Below, piece after piece: positions 43,155-52,718 of a stretch of 64,000 nt of DNA. Every line of letters begins with the position of its first letter. Within the stretch, counting starts at the first letter, position 1. The notes under the pieces are model-generated. The model was not told where the DNA came from and made no database searches. It worked only from the letters and a program-made list of their open reading frames with translations. This stretch comes from Deltaproteobacteria bacterium (lineage in GTDB: Bacteria; Myxococcota; Kuafuiibacteriia; Kuafuiibacteriales; Kuafuiibacteriaceae), in contig JACKEN010000020.1 in NCBI GenBank assembly GCA_020632995.1, positions 1 to 64,000 of the forward strand. The letters run 5' to 3'. The translations under genes were made by a program, and so were the position numbers.

Positions 43155-44171
43155 TCAAGCCTTGGGTTTCTCGACGTGCCCGCCGAACTCGAAGCGGAGG
43201 GCGGAGAGCAGCCGGTTCGCGAAGTCCGCGTGGCCCCGCGACGAGAAGCGATCGTAGAGGGCGGCCGACAGGACGTGGGCGGGGACCCCCTGCTCCACCG
43301 CGGTGAGCACCGTCCAGCGGCCCTCGCCGCTGTCCGAGACGCTCCCGCTGAAGCTCTCGAGCCCCTCGCTCTTGCCGAGCGCGTTCGCGGTCAGATCGAG
43401 GAGCCACGAGCCCACCACCGAGCCGCGGCGCCACAGCTCGGCGATGTCGGGCAGGTTCAGCGCGTACTGGAAGGCCTCGGGGTTCCGAAGCGGCGCGGTC
43501 TCCGCGTCCTTCTCGTGATCGGAGCGGCCCACCCCGGCGTTGGCGAGGACGTTGAACCCCTCCGCGTACGCCGCCATGATCCCGTACTCGATCCCGTTGT
43601 GCACCATCTTCACGAAGTGCCCCGCCCCGGCGGGTCCGCAGTGCAGGTAGCCTTGCTCCGCGGTGCTCGCGCGGCCCTCGCGTGAGGGCGTGGGTGGCGC
43701 CGCCGACTCGCCCGGGGCCAGGGCGGCGAAGATCGGCTCGAGGCGCTTGAAGCTCACCTCGTCGCCTCCGATCATCTGGCAGTAGCCGCGCGCCTCGCCC
43801 CACACCCCGCCGCTGGTGCCGACGTCGAGGTAGTGCAGGCCCCGCGGGGCCAGCTCCTGGGCCCGGCGGATGTCGTCGCGGTAGAAGGAGTTCCCCCCGT
43901 CGATGATCATGTCGCCCGCGCTCAACAGGGGCGCGAGCTCGGCGATGCTCTGGTCCACGAAGGCGGCGGGGATCATGAGCCACACCGCCCGCGGGGCCTC
44001 GAGCTTCGCCACCAGGTCCTCCAGCGAGCCGGCGCCGGTGGCACCCTCGGCCGCGAGGCCGGCCACCGCGTCGGGGGCGCGGTCATAGACCACGCAGCTG
44101 TGCCCCGCCTTCATCACGCGCCGCACCATCGCGGCGCCCATCCGTCCGAGCCCGACCATTCCGAGTTGCAT
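43155..44171 (-). CDS. gnd: 6-phosphogluconate dehydrogenase, decarboxylating (short type)
   Basis: A 338-residue enzyme that converts 6-phosphogluconate to ribulose 5-phosphate, CO2 and reduced cofactor. GLGRMG near the N-terminus binds the cofactor; DGGNS, GTSGGVWGEARGY and HFVKMVHNGIEYG form the substrate and catalytic site. At 338 residues it is the short (YqeC/GntZ-like) type, often NAD+-dependent, rather than the 470-residue type. It is first in the gnd-zwf-pgl operon, divergent from the PARG-like gene across 78 bases. Confidence 0.94.
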   Translation of the reverse strand: MQLGMVGLGRMGAAMVRRVMKAGHSCVVYDRAPDAVAGLAAEGATGAGSLEDLVAKLEAPRAVWLMIPAAFVDQSIAELAPLLSAGDMIIDGGNSFYRDDIRRAQELAPRGLHYLDVGTSGGVWGEARGYCQMIGGDEVSFKRLEPIFAALAPGESAAPPTPSREGRASTAEQGYLHCGPAGAGHFVKMVHNGIEYGIMAAYAEGFNVLANAGVGRSDHEKDAETAPLRNPEAFQYALNLPDIAELWRRGSVVGSWLLDLTANALGKSEGLESFSGSVSDSGEGRWTVLTAVEQGVPAHVLSAALYDRFSSRGHADFANRLLSALRFEFGGHVEKPKA

Positions 44172-44249
44172 GTTGTCCTCCTCCCCCCACTCGGCCCTCG
44201 AAACAAGCCCGGGCCCACAAATCGTCCCCGCGAGGTAGGATTACGGGCG

Positions 44250-45098
44250 ATGCCTGGTCGCCGCCTGCCCCCCGAGTCCGAGCTCGCCGTCGGGCGCTAC
44301 GCTGGTCCTGAGCTGGCGCGGCGCCGCGTCGTCCTGCGGGAGACCCTCGCCGCCTTCGAGGCCCGGGGCCCGCGGCTGCGGGCGCTCGCGGCCGAGAACC
44401 TCGCGCGTTGGGCTGCCGCCGCGCGCCCCGAGGGGCCAGCGCTCCAGGTCCTGCCCGGCGACTGGGGCGAGGTCACCGGCGCCCTCACCCGGGCCTGGGG
44501 CACCCGGTTCGCGGTGCTGAACATGGCCAACGCGTACGTACCCGGCGGTGCGTACGTGGAGGGCACCGCGGCCCAGGAGGAGAACCTCTTCCGCCGCACC
44601 GACTGCCACTTCTTCGTGCCCGACGAGTCGATGATCGACGATCACTACACCCCGGAGATGACCGCGCTCCTCAGCGCCGAGGGGGGCCGGGTGTACCTCG
44701 ACACCGCGCACCCGCGCACCTGCATCCGCGGTCCCGAGGACCGCGCCCGCCCGGATCTCGGCTACCCGTGGCTCGCGGACGACGAGGTCTTCCCGTTCTA
44801 CGAGCTCCGCGCGGCGGCCCAGGACCTCCGCGGCGGGCGCCCCTTCGACGAGGCGGAGGCCCGCCGGCGCATCGAGGCGCAGCTGGACACCCTGGTGCAG
44901 GCTGACCTGCGCCACGCGGTCCTGAGCGCGTTCGGCTGCGGTGCGTTCCAGAACCCCGCGGATCGGGTGGCGGCGCTCTATCGAGAGGCGCTGTCGGCGC
45001 GCGAAGGCAGGTTCGATTGCATCGCCTTCGCGATCTTCCACCCCGGCTACGGGCCGGACAACTACTCGGTCTTCGCCCGGGTGCTCACCGGGCTGTGA
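44250..45098 (+). CDS. Microbial PARG-type ADP-ribosyl hydrolase (macro-domain, DUF2263)
   Basis: A 282-residue protein of the TIGR02452/DUF2263 family of bacterial poly(ADP-ribose) glycohydrolase-like proteins. NMANAYVPGGAYVEG is followed by QEE (Q109, E110, E111), the catalytic glutamates; the family loop GGG reads GGA here (G99, G100, A101). VLSAFGCGAFQNP supplies the second ribose-binding loop. It should remove ADP-ribose units from proteins or cleave chains. The ATG at 44250 is chosen because the frame open from 43833 is antisense to gnd. Divergent from the gnd-zwf-pgl operon. Confidence 0.85.
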   Translation: MPGRRLPPESELAVGRYAGPELARRRVVLRETLAAFEARGPRLRALAAENLARWAAAARPEGPALQVLPGDWGEVTGALTRAWGTRFAVLNMANAYVPGGAYVEGTAAQEENLFRRTDCHFFVPDESMIDDHYTPEMTALLSAEGGRVYLDTAHPRTCIRGPEDRARPDLGYPWLADDEVFPFYELRAAAQDLRGGRPFDEAEARRRIEAQLDTLVQADLRHAVLSAFGCGAFQNPADRVAALYREALSAREGRFDCIAFAIFHPGYGPDNYSVFARVLTGL

Positions 45099-45104
45099 CG
45101 CGCC

Positions 45105-45395
45105 TCAGCGGTGGACCAGCACCGTCACGTCGGACGGCGGTGACCACAGGGCGAGCGGGCCGGTCTCCGGGCGCGAGACGTGCACCATGAGGGGCTGCTC
45201 GAACACGATCTCCTCCACCGGCAGGTTCGCGGTGGCCATCGGCGCGTCGGAGGCGCGGCTCACCACCACGTAGGTGGGGGTGTCGAAGGTCACCTCCTCG
45301 GCTGCGTCCGCGCGCGCGAGGGGCGCGGCGAGGCTGAAGGTCGCGGCCAGAGCGGAGGCGGCGAAGAGAGCGCGAGCGATGCTGAGCTTGAGCAT
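45105..45395 (-). CDS. Small secreted protein, unknown
   Basis: A 96-residue exported protein: the signal peptide from ATG 45395 ends PLARADA near residue 30; the mature part has two similar short strands (VTFDTPTYVVVSRASDAP and IVFEQPLMVHVSRPETGP), suggesting an internal duplication. No cysteines in the mature part. Convergent with the PARG-like gene with a 6-base gap. No family recognised. Confidence 0.65.
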   Translation of the reverse strand: MLKLSIARALFAASALAATFSLAAPLARADAAEEVTFDTPTYVVVSRASDAPMATANLPVEEIVFEQPLMVHVSRPETGPLALWSPPSDVTVLVHR

Positions 45396-45577
45396 GCCCG
45401 ATGACCTTCCACGACGCGTGCCAACGTAGAAGAGGGCCACGTGCTCGCCCGCACAGCCCAGATTATTCAATGAGATCAGGCGGAAAGCGAGAATGGCAAG
45501 TCAGCCTGCGACGTGTGGGATGGGCACGGAGAGGCGCCCGCGTCACGGGTGTGGCACGAAAATTCCATGAGCGAGAG

Positions 45578-45637
45578 CGGCCCGGCGTGCCGGGCCGATT
45601 CGCAGCGAGGGCTATAGGAGGCCCCGAAGGGGGCTCC
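45578..45637 (-). terminator. Double hairpin terminator
   Basis: On the minus strand, after the lipoprotein stop at 45659, a C(TTCG)G tetraloop hairpin (45637-45617) is followed by a perfect hairpin with arms CGGCCCGG and CCGGGCCG around CACG (45597-45578). AATTTTC follows. The pair probably ends transcription of the Ala-rich lipoprotein gene. Confidence 0.55.
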
Positions 45638-45658
45638 GTTAAGTTCGACACAGCGCCT

Positions 45659-46054
45659 TCAGGGCTTTGTGACGGCCTCGACCTCCACCTCGTCGCCCTC
45701 CTCGTCTCCGTCGTCGGCCAGATCCATCGCGGCCCCAGCCACGTCGGGGGCCACCTCGGCCGCGGCGCGCCCCACTCCATCCTCCGCAACCTCGCCTGCC
45801 AGCTTGGCGGCGGCGCCACCGGCCTCCTCGCCGGTCGCGGCCGCGGCCCGGCCGCCGGCCCGGGCCACGTCGTCGGCATGGGTGGCGGCGTGGGCGGCGG
45901 CCCCGGCGGCGGAGCCCTTCACCCCGACCTTGGCCGCGGCCTTGGCGGTGGTCTTGCTGCCGGCCTTGAAGAGGGCCTTCACGACCTTCCCGCACCCGGT
46001 CCCGAGACCGACGCTGAGCATGGCGATGAACAGGAGGGTGCGGAGGCGGGGCAT
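45659..46054 (-). CDS. Ala-rich small lipoprotein
   Basis: A 131-residue lipoprotein: from ATG 46054, the signal ends in lipobox GLGTGC near residue 21. The mature part is almost wholly Ala/Gly/Lys then acidic (KALFKAGSKTTAKAAAKVG; DDGDEEGDEVEVE), helical and low in complexity. Function unknown; it may be a structural envelope lipoprotein. A double hairpin follows its stop. Confidence 0.6.
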   Translation of the reverse strand: MPRLRTLLFIAMLSVGLGTGCGKVVKALFKAGSKTTAKAAAKVGVKGSAAGAAAHAATHADDVARAGGRAAAATGEEAGGAAAKLAGEVAEDGVGRAAAEVAPDVAGAAMDLADDGDEEGDEVEVEAVTKP

Positions 46055-46226
46055 GGGCGGAGTTTGCCCCGGGCTCGGACCCCGTGACAACCCTCGGTCC
46101 GGCCGTGCTCGTCCCGTAGCGGTCTGGGGCCCGGCGGTGACTGCGGCGGTGCGCTCAGGCCCGAAAGGTGTGGAAGATCACCTCGGCGCTCGTGATGCAA
46201 GCTGACCTGCCGGAGGTCAACGAAAC

Positions 46227-48529
46227 ATGACATGTGGGCGGTGGGTCGTCTGGTCCTTGGCGGCGTCTTTGCTGTGGGGGTGCGGTAGCACCGAGACCCC
46301 CCCGGAGGACACCACCCCGCCCACCGTGGTCTCCACCGCCCCGGTGGACGGGGCGATCGAGGTGGCGCCGGACGTGGTCCTCACCGTCACCTTCTCCGAG
46401 CTCATGGCGGGCCTCACGAGTGAGAGCTTCCTGCTCGAAGGACCGAGCGGTGCGGTCGCGGGCGCGGTGTCGACGAGCGGGGCGGTGGCGCGCTTCACCC
46501 CCGCCGCGCCCCTCGAGGCCGGCCCCCACCACGCGACCCTCACCGTCGCGGCCCGCGACCTCGCGGGCAACGCGCTCGCCACCGCTCATGCGTTCAGCTT
46601 CGCGGTGCGCGCGGAGGTGGTCGACCTGACCCCGCCCGAGGTGGTCTCGGTCACCCCGCTCGACGCGGCCACCGACGTGCATCCGGACGTGGTGGTGCGC
46701 GCCACCTTCTCCGAGCCGCTCGACTGCACCACGGTGGCCGGCGCCTTCACCCTCGCGGGCGAGGTGGCGGTCGACGGCACGGTGGCGTGCGACGGCGCCG
46801 TCGTCAGCTTCACGCCGGCCGCGCCGCTGTACTTCCTGACGTACTACGAGGCCAGCCTGGGCACCCAGATCACCGACCTGGCCGGGAACGCCCTGGAGGC
46901 GCCCTACACCTGGGGGTTCCGGGTCGAGGCCTGGGTCGACACCACCCCGCCGGAGGTCGTGTCGACGGTGCCGGCGCCGGACGCGGTCGACGTGGCGGTG
47001 GGCACCCCGATCTCGGTGGCGTTCTCGGAGGTGGTCGACCCGGCCACGGTGAGCGCGGAGACCATCCAGGTCGACGACGGCGCGCCGGTGGCAGGCCAGC
47101 TTGCGGTGTCCGACGCGACGGTGGTCTTCACCCCCGCCGCCGCGCTCCAGCCCGGGCAGACCTACACCGTGACGGTGGGGACCGGGGTCCAGGATCTCGC
47201 GGGCAACGCGCTGGCGGAGGCGGTCGCGTGGTCGTTCACCACCGCGGCCGCGCCGACCGGGCCCAGCGTCCTGTACGAGCGCAACGGCGACATCTACCGG
47301 GTGCGCGAGGACGGCACGGGCCGGGTGGTGATCGCGGGGGCGTCCGGCCGGAACGAGCACGTCCTCGGCATCAGCGCATCCGGCCGGATCGTGTACCTGC
47401 GCGAGGGCGACCTCTACAGCGTGGGGCCGGAGGGCGCCGACCCGGTCCAGCTGGAGTCGCCCTGGCCGAGCAGCCTGGTGTTCCGCGGCATCAGCAGCAA
47501 CGACCGGGTGATCTACGGGATGAACGGCGACCTGTTCGCGATCGATCTCGACGGCACCGACAAGGTGACGCTGGCGAGCACCGAAGACGACGAGACCGAC
47601 GCCGTCGTCGGGCCGGGCGGGCGCGTGGTGTACCGCACCATCCCGTTCTCCGGGACGGACCAGACGCTGATGAGCGTGCTCGACGACGGCACCGGCGGCG
47701 TCACCCTCGACGCGGCGCCGCAGATGAAGAGCATCGCGCACATCGACGCGGCGGGGCGCGTCTTCTTCGAGCGCGCATGCTCGGCTACTACTCGAGCTAC
47801 CAGTACGACGCCTTCCGGGTGGGGGTGGACGGGAGCGGCCTGTTGGAGCTGGCCGCCACCACCGCGTACTCCGAGGTCTTCTTCGCCGAGGCCTCCGACG
47901 GGACGGTGGCGCTCAGCACCTGCCAGCTGCCGATGTGTGAGTCGTCGCTCGTGGTGGTCGCGGGCGTCACCCTCGACTGCGGCCGCGGCGGGCCGCGCGG
48001 CCTCACGTCGGACGACCGCTTCATCGTGGCCCAGGGCCCCCTCGGCGCGCAGGATCTGTTGGCGGTGAACACCGCAGGCGGCGCGACGCCGATCGCGGCG
48101 GATCCCACCGCCAACGAGCTCTTCCTCGCCGTGCACCCGGACGGCCGGGTGATCTACCGCGCGTACGGCCCGTCGGAGCAGTGGGACCTGTACAGCGTGC
48201 GCTCCGACGGCGCAGGCACGGTTGCGTTGGCGGACGGCCCGGCGAGCGAGACGTTCTGGGGCGTCACGCCCACCGGCCGCGTGGTCTGGGCGATCGACCC
48301 CGCCGGCACGCCCGGCCAGCTCTGGAGCATCAACGGGGACGGCACCGACGCGCGCCTGTTGCGGGAGTCCGCCGAGGTGCTGGTGTTCGGCGGCTTCACC
48401 AAGACCGGCAAGGTGGCTTACCTCGAGGCCGGGGACCTGTTCCTCGCGGACCACGACGGCACGTCACCGGTGAACCTGACCCAGAACCCCACCTCGGGGA
48501 CCCAGTCCTTCGTCGGCAGCTACCCCTGA
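46227..48529 (+). pseudogene. Ig-like/TolB-like surface lipoprotein, one-base frameshift
   Basis: Two frames read as one protein of about 765 residues. A signal and lipobox (SLLWGC) are followed by three Big_5-type Ig-like domains, each opening with TPPxVVSTxP and ending with DLAGNAL; then a TolB-like beta-propeller begins (YERNGDIYRVREDGTGRVV). Near 47770 the frame breaks after RVFFER; a missing base restores it as MLGYYSSYQYDAF, and the propeller continues to the stop at 48529. GGAGG lies about 11 bases before the ATG. It is probably a surface protein; either inactivated or affected by a sequence error. Confidence 0.82.
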
Positions 48530-48623
48530 GCGCGCGTAGCGCCCCTTGCCCCACATCCCGCTTCCCGATAAACCCGCCGACGGATGAATCCCGGCCGCCC
48601 CGCGGTCGTCCTCCGAGGAACCC

Positions 48624-50009
48624 ATGAGACCTGCCCTACCCCGCCCCGCCCCCTGGCTCGCCGCCCTGGCGACCCTCACCCTGTCCGCCGCCGCCTTCGC
48701 GACCGAGGCCCCGGAGTCCCCGGTGGAGGGGACCTGGGAGCTGGGCCGGGCCGGCCTGATCGGCAAGCGCCTGATGATCCAGAAGGTGCGGCTGGTGGTG
48801 CGCGAGGGCGTGGTCACCGGCAAGAGCGAGGACGGGTGGACCTACACCGGCCACGCCGCGGCGGAGCGCGGGATCTGGGTGCTGAGCCTGTTCGGTGATG
48901 GCCCCAACAAGCGGGGCGACTCCGGCCACCTGGCGTTCGCAGGGCAGCTTGCCGGCGACGTCATCACCGGCACGGTGGTAGGCCAGCAGGGCTACAGCGG
49001 GCCCTTCAGCATGAAGCGGGTGGCCGAGGGGCCCCAGGACGCCGACGCCGAGGTGCTCGCGGCGTGGCGGGCGCTGCCCTCCAGCAGCAACTCCTGCCAG
49101 GGCTTCGACTACTTCCCCAACGGCGGCCTGCGCGCGTTCTTCTGCCACGCCCAGTCGGTGATGCCCTTCGAGAAGCTGGCGCGCCTCGCCGGGACCCGCA
49201 TCTTCGTGTCCGGCCCGCACCGCGCGGGGCAGGTCAACTTCAACTCCGAGAACGAGTTCGGGCACTACGACCTCGGCTTCGTGAAGTGGCTGGGCCAGCA
49301 CGGGATCCCCGGGCAGGGCGACCCCATCCTGAAGGCCGCCTTGCAGCCCATCTACGACCGCAACATGAAGAACCTGGCCCGGGTATACCTCGCGGTGGCC
49401 CTGCGCCTGTGGTCCGACCCCGACTACTTCTCGGCCCAGGCCCGGGCCTACACCAACTACCGGAACCACCGCCCCGACTTCGCGCGCTTCGCTGGCCTGG
49501 ACGAGAACCTGTGGGTCCCCGCCCACGCGTTCTGGGTGCGGCGCAAGCTGGACGGCACCGCGGACGCGTTCCTCGACGTGCTGCGCACCCTGATGAACAC
49601 CTACGATCCCGGCGCCGCGTCGGCGGTGGCGCCGCCCCCCCGCACCGACCGCCCCCCGATGATCGTGGACCCGGTCCGGCCCAAGCTGCAGCTCCCGAAC
49701 CAGCCCATGGGCAAGCCGGCCCCGACCTGCCGCGACGTGCTGGTCGAGATGGGCCACCACGCCTCGTACATCGGGCGCTGCAAGGGCGTGGACAACGCCT
49801 GCGCGGTGGCCCTGTTGAAGGCCGGCCACAGCCCGAGCCTGCTGAGCCGCTGCAAGCCGGGCCTCGCCCCGCAGTGCGCGGTGACCCTGCTCGCGAAGGG
49901 GCACCACCCGAGCCTGCTGTCCCGCTGCCGAGGGGTGGACGACGACTGCGCGGTGAAGCTCCTGGAGCGCGGGGACCACCCCGCCCAGCTGTCCCACTGC
50001 AAGAAGTAG
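48624..50009 (+). CDS. Secreted protein with four C-terminal Cys repeats
   Basis: A 461-residue exported protein (signal ends SAAAFAT near residue 26). After a beta-rich domain (about 30-135) and a mostly helical one (about 140-320, with NSCQGFDYFPNGGLRAFFCH and NFNSENEFGHYDLGF), the C-terminus has four tandem repeats of about 25 residues with the pattern C-x-V-x-L-L-x-x-G-H-x-P-S-L-L-S-R-C (last one degenerate: CAVKLLERGDHPAQLSHC). Function unknown. Convergent with a frameshifted acetyltransferase gene. Confidence 0.75.
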   Translation: MRPALPRPAPWLAALATLTLSAAAFATEAPESPVEGTWELGRAGLIGKRLMIQKVRLVVREGVVTGKSEDGWTYTGHAAAERGIWVLSLFGDGPNKRGDSGHLAFAGQLAGDVITGTVVGQQGYSGPFSMKRVAEGPQDADAEVLAAWRALPSSSNSCQGFDYFPNGGLRAFFCHAQSVMPFEKLARLAGTRIFVSGPHRAGQVNFNSENEFGHYDLGFVKWLGQHGIPGQGDPILKAALQPIYDRNMKNLARVYLAVALRLWSDPDYFSAQARAYTNYRNHRPDFARFAGLDENLWVPAHAFWVRRKLDGTADAFLDVLRTLMNTYDPGAASAVAPPPRTDRPPMIVDPVRPKLQLPNQPMGKPAPTCRDVLVEMGHHASYIGRCKGVDNACAVALLKAGHSPSLLSRCKPGLAPQCAVTLLAKGHHPSLLSRCRGVDDDCAVKLLERGDHPAQLSHCKK

Positions 50010-50015
50010 GTCAGC

Positions 50016-50500
50016 TCAGAGCTGCTTCTCGAAGCACACGCTCAGCGGATCCTCGGCGAACGCCCCCCAACACGGGATGGGCACGAAGCCCCACCGGCGG
50101 TACGCGGTGAGCGCGGCTGGTTGTCGGGTGCCCGTCTCGAGCACCAGCGCGACCGCACCCTTGGCCCGCGCGGCGGCGGCGAGCGCCTCCAGCAGGGCCT
50201 GCGCGCGCCCGAGCCCCGGGCCGACGGCGCGACGTACATCCGCTTCACCTCCAGCCGCTCCGGTTGGTGCCACGGCACCAGCGCCGCGCACCCCACCGGG
50301 ACCCCGTCCACGGCGAGGAAGGCCTGGTTGCCGGGCCGCTCCATGTCGAGCGGCCGATACTCGGTGCCGGGGTTGGGGCCGTAGAGGGCGTCGAGCTCCC
50401 GCCAGAGGGCGAGGAAGAGGGGGGCCAGGCGCGGGTCTGACCACGGGACCTCCATGACCTCCACCGGTGCATCATCCCTGGCCACCCGCTCGCAGTCCAT
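50016..50500 (-). pseudogene. GNAT acetyltransferase, one-base frameshift
   Basis: From ATG 50500 (or ATG 50455), a frame reads as the first part of a GNAT acetyltransferase to VKRMYVAPSARG, the acetyl-CoA-binding loop. It breaks near 50214-50217 in a GGGG run; one added base joins it to LGRAQALLEALAAAARAKG and TAYRRWGFVPI, and the other frame then runs to the stop at 50016 (CFEKQL). The conserved parts fall on both sides, so the break is inside the motif A loop. Confidence 0.78.
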
Positions 50501-50534
50501 GGGCAGACCTCCGCCGCTGGAGTAGGGTGACGCG

Positions 50535-50868
50535 GTGGAGATCATCCGGGACGAGGCCGAGCTGCAGGCCATCTTGCAGCGCGAGCCGGGCGCGCTCATC
50601 GTGTTCGGCGAGCCCACCTGCGGGGTGGACAACGCGGTGACCCCGCGGCTCGAGGCGCTGGTGGCGGCGCGCTTCCCCAAGCTCTTCATGGGCTATGTCG
50701 ACTGCCAGTCGGCGGGCGACCTGTGCGCGCAGGAGGGCGTCTACGCCCTGCCGGTGGTGCCGGGTGTACTTCGAGGGGCGGCGCTTCGCGGAGCGGGTGC
50801 GGCTGCTCGGGCTCGACGAGCTGGCGGAGGAGATCGCGCGGCCGTACGGGCTCATGTTCGACGAGTGA
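50535..50868 (+). pseudogene. Thioredoxin-like protein, one-base frameshift
   Basis: A short thioredoxin-fold protein of about 110 residues. From GTG 50535 it reads IVFGEPTCGVDNAVTPRL, with a single Cys (CGVD instead of CxxC, C29), then FMGYVDCQSAGDLCAQEGV and ALPVV. It breaks near 50760 in a GTGCCGGG run; removing one base gives RVYFEGRRFAERVRLL and a stop at 50868. Monothiol thioredoxin-like proteins reduce or hold partners. Divergent from the frameshifted acetyltransferase. Confidence 0.7.
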
Positions 50869-50919
50869 GGGCCCTCACCGCTTTGCCCGCCGGGGCCATG
50901 GTGGGCCTGACTGGTGGGC

Positions 50920-51413
50920 ATGCGCGTGGTGTTGCTCCTGACCCCTGTCCTTGCGCTGGTGAGTGGGTGCGCGGGGCCCTCGGCGGAAGTCTGGGCGCAG
51001 CCGGCGCAGCCGCCGACCAACGTCCCCCTCGCCGCCCCCTGGCCCAGCTCGGCGGAGCGCCCGCGTGGGCCGAGGAGCAGGGCGCGTGGTGCGCCGATGG
51101 CCGCTGGTACGCGGTTGGCATCGTGATCGAGGTGCCGCAGCCATACCTGGCGAAGTCCGCCGCCCTGGCCCGGGCGCGCCGTGAGTACCTGAGGGCCACC
51201 CGCAACGGCGTGGTCTCCACCGAGGACCGCTCCCGCCAGACCGCGATCACCGTGGCCCGCGACCAGGGCCCGGCCCGCACCGTGACGTACGAGACGAACA
51301 GCCAGGAGGTGTCGGAGGCCCGCAGCGGCTCCTTTCACGATCGGATCCTGGATCGGTGGTCGGACGGAAATGGCACCTGGGCGGTGCTGATCGAGGCCCG
51401 CGAGGAGGAGTAG
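50920..51413 (+). pseudogene. Lipoprotein, frameshifted
   Basis: From ATG 50920 the signal ends in lipobox LVSGC. The frame reads to about APWPSSAE and then loses protein character; another frame continues as PAWAEEQGAWCADGRWYAV and runs to the stop at 51413, with a coherent basic-acidic helix (AKSAALARARREYL). The shift lies between about 51030 and 51065. It was probably a small envelope lipoprotein; function unknown. Confidence 0.65.
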
Positions 51414-51423
51414 CGGACCCGGG

Positions 51424-51858
51424 CTAGGCGTTGGTCATCGCCGCGAGGGCCACCGCCGCCAGGTACGCGGCCAGGCCCACCGCCACCAGGTAGCTCGCGA
51501 TCTGCAAGCGGCCCTGCTGTCGGTTCCTGCGTGTCAACACGACCTGCGCTGTCTTCGTGAGGTCGTCGTCGAGGTCCTGGGTGACCCACCGGATGACCCC
51601 CATCGAGCGGATACAGATGGTGGCCGCGGCGAGGATGAACGCGATCCCCACCACCATGAGGAGGGCGGCGGGGCGGCCGGCGCGGATCATGTGGGCGCCC
51701 GAGAAGCCGGTGACGGTGATCGCGACCGAGGACAGGCCGAGGAGCATCTGGGCCTGGGTCTTCAGGACGGAGAGCTGACCCGACAGGTAGGTGAGGAGCT
51801 GAAAGGGCTGACCCTCCAGGGCGGCGGCGAGGCGGCGGGCCTCCTCTTCCTCGGTCAT
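51424..51858 (-). CDS. Small membrane protein with three helices
   Basis: A 144-residue protein from ATG 51858. An N-terminal charged helix is followed by membrane segments at about 45-62 (MLLGLSSVAITVTGFSG), 70-90 (LMVVGIAFILAAATICI) and 120-140 (VAVGLAAYLAAVALA), with a charged loop (RRNRQQGRLQ) between the last two. The layout resembles small bacterial effector membrane proteins of the DUF5706 (PycTM) type, but similarity is only in outline. No partner gene supports a defence role. Confidence 0.65.
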   Translation of the reverse strand: MTEEEEARRLAAALEGQPFQLLTYLSGQLSVLKTQAQMLLGLSSVAITVTGFSGAHMIRAGRPAALLMVVGIAFILAAATICIRSMGVIRWVTQDLDDDLTKTAQVVLTRRNRQQGRLQIASYLVAVGLAAYLAAVALAAMTNA

Positions 51859-51925
51859 CGCGCCGGAACATAGCCGGTGCGCGCGGGATTGCCAGGGGAC
51901 TTCGGCGGTGCTTCGATCCGCGGCC

Positions 51926-52648
51926 GTGAGCGAAGACGGGAACGGCGACCGCGACCCCATGCGCCCCGACACCTGGTACGGCGAGGCCGGGGTGTGCGGG
52001 TCCTGCATCGCGTGGCGGCCCGAGGACCCCCGGGCGGGCGAGACGGTGGCCTCCGGGAGCTGCCGGCTGAGGAAGGAGCTCCCCCGGGTGCCCGCGACCC
52101 TGCGGAAGTGCAGCCTCTACAAGCCGCGCGGGCAGTTCGTGTACCGGCCCACCCCCGCCGCCCCCGAGCCCAAGCGCAGGAAGGCGGCGCCGGTGACGGT
52201 GCTCCGGCGCGACGAGTCGGGGGAGATGGTCACGGCCTCTCCGCCCCCGGTGGTGCGGGGTGAGCCCCGGGAGCGCCCCCCGGTGCCCCGCGAGGTGGAC
52301 GTGGGCACGGACGAGCGCTCGGTGCTGGTGGCCGCGGTGCGGTCGGCGGTGCTCCAGGACGTCCCGGACACCGGCCGGGAGCTGCACGGGCGCTTCGAGG
52401 GCGGGAAGACCCGGGTCTACGCCACCGACGGGCGCATGACCAAGGAGGTCACCAACGAGCGCTTCTTCCAGCTCCTGGAGCGGATGCGGGCGTCGCTGGA
52501 GCAGCTCGAGGACCAGCTGGTTTCGAAAGACGCCTTGCTCGACCTCTATCCGGAGGCCCACAAGCAGCTCCTGGCGGTGCAGGGCTCCTTCACCACCTTC
52601 AACATCCTGTACGACAGCCGGGACGACTACTTCAGCGGCAAGGAATAG
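51926..52648 (+). CDS. Protein with N-terminal Cys cluster, unknown
   Basis: A protein of about 240 residues (GTG start at 51926, or ATG 51959). The N-terminus has a likely metal site, CxxC in GVCGSCIAWRPED, then C near RLRKEL and another C in KCSLYKP. A Pro/Arg linker is followed by a helical C-terminal half (ERFFQLLERMRASLEQLEDQLVSKDALLDL, cut across its coiled coil). Found beside the LarA-like gene on the same strand; may be co-transcribed with it. No known family. Confidence 0.7.
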   Translation: MSEDGNGDRDPMRPDTWYGEAGVCGSCIAWRPEDPRAGETVASGSCRLRKELPRVPATLRKCSLYKPRGQFVYRPTPAAPEPKRRKAAPVTVLRRDESGEMVTASPPPVVRGEPRERPPVPREVDVGTDERSVLVAAVRSAVLQDVPDTGRELHGRFEGGKTRVYATDGRMTKEVTNERFFQLLERMRASLEQLEDQLVSKDALLDLYPEAHKQLLAVQGSFTTFNILYDSRDDYFSGKE

Positions 52649-52718
52649 CTCGGGGTGTAAACCCTGATTCCGGTTGTCGTTGACTGGCGGCGGGGAGGGG
52701 ACGAAAAGACCTCCGCCC

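Noticed and set aside
43833..44249. N-terminal extension of the PARG-like protein
   Set aside because: Antisense to gnd and without protein character; ATG 44250 gives the usual family length.
46155..47741. 528-codon minus-strand open frame over the Ig-like gene
   Set aside because: Shadow frame rich in Arg, His and Gly without recognisable protein character; the plus strand has three clear Ig-like domains.
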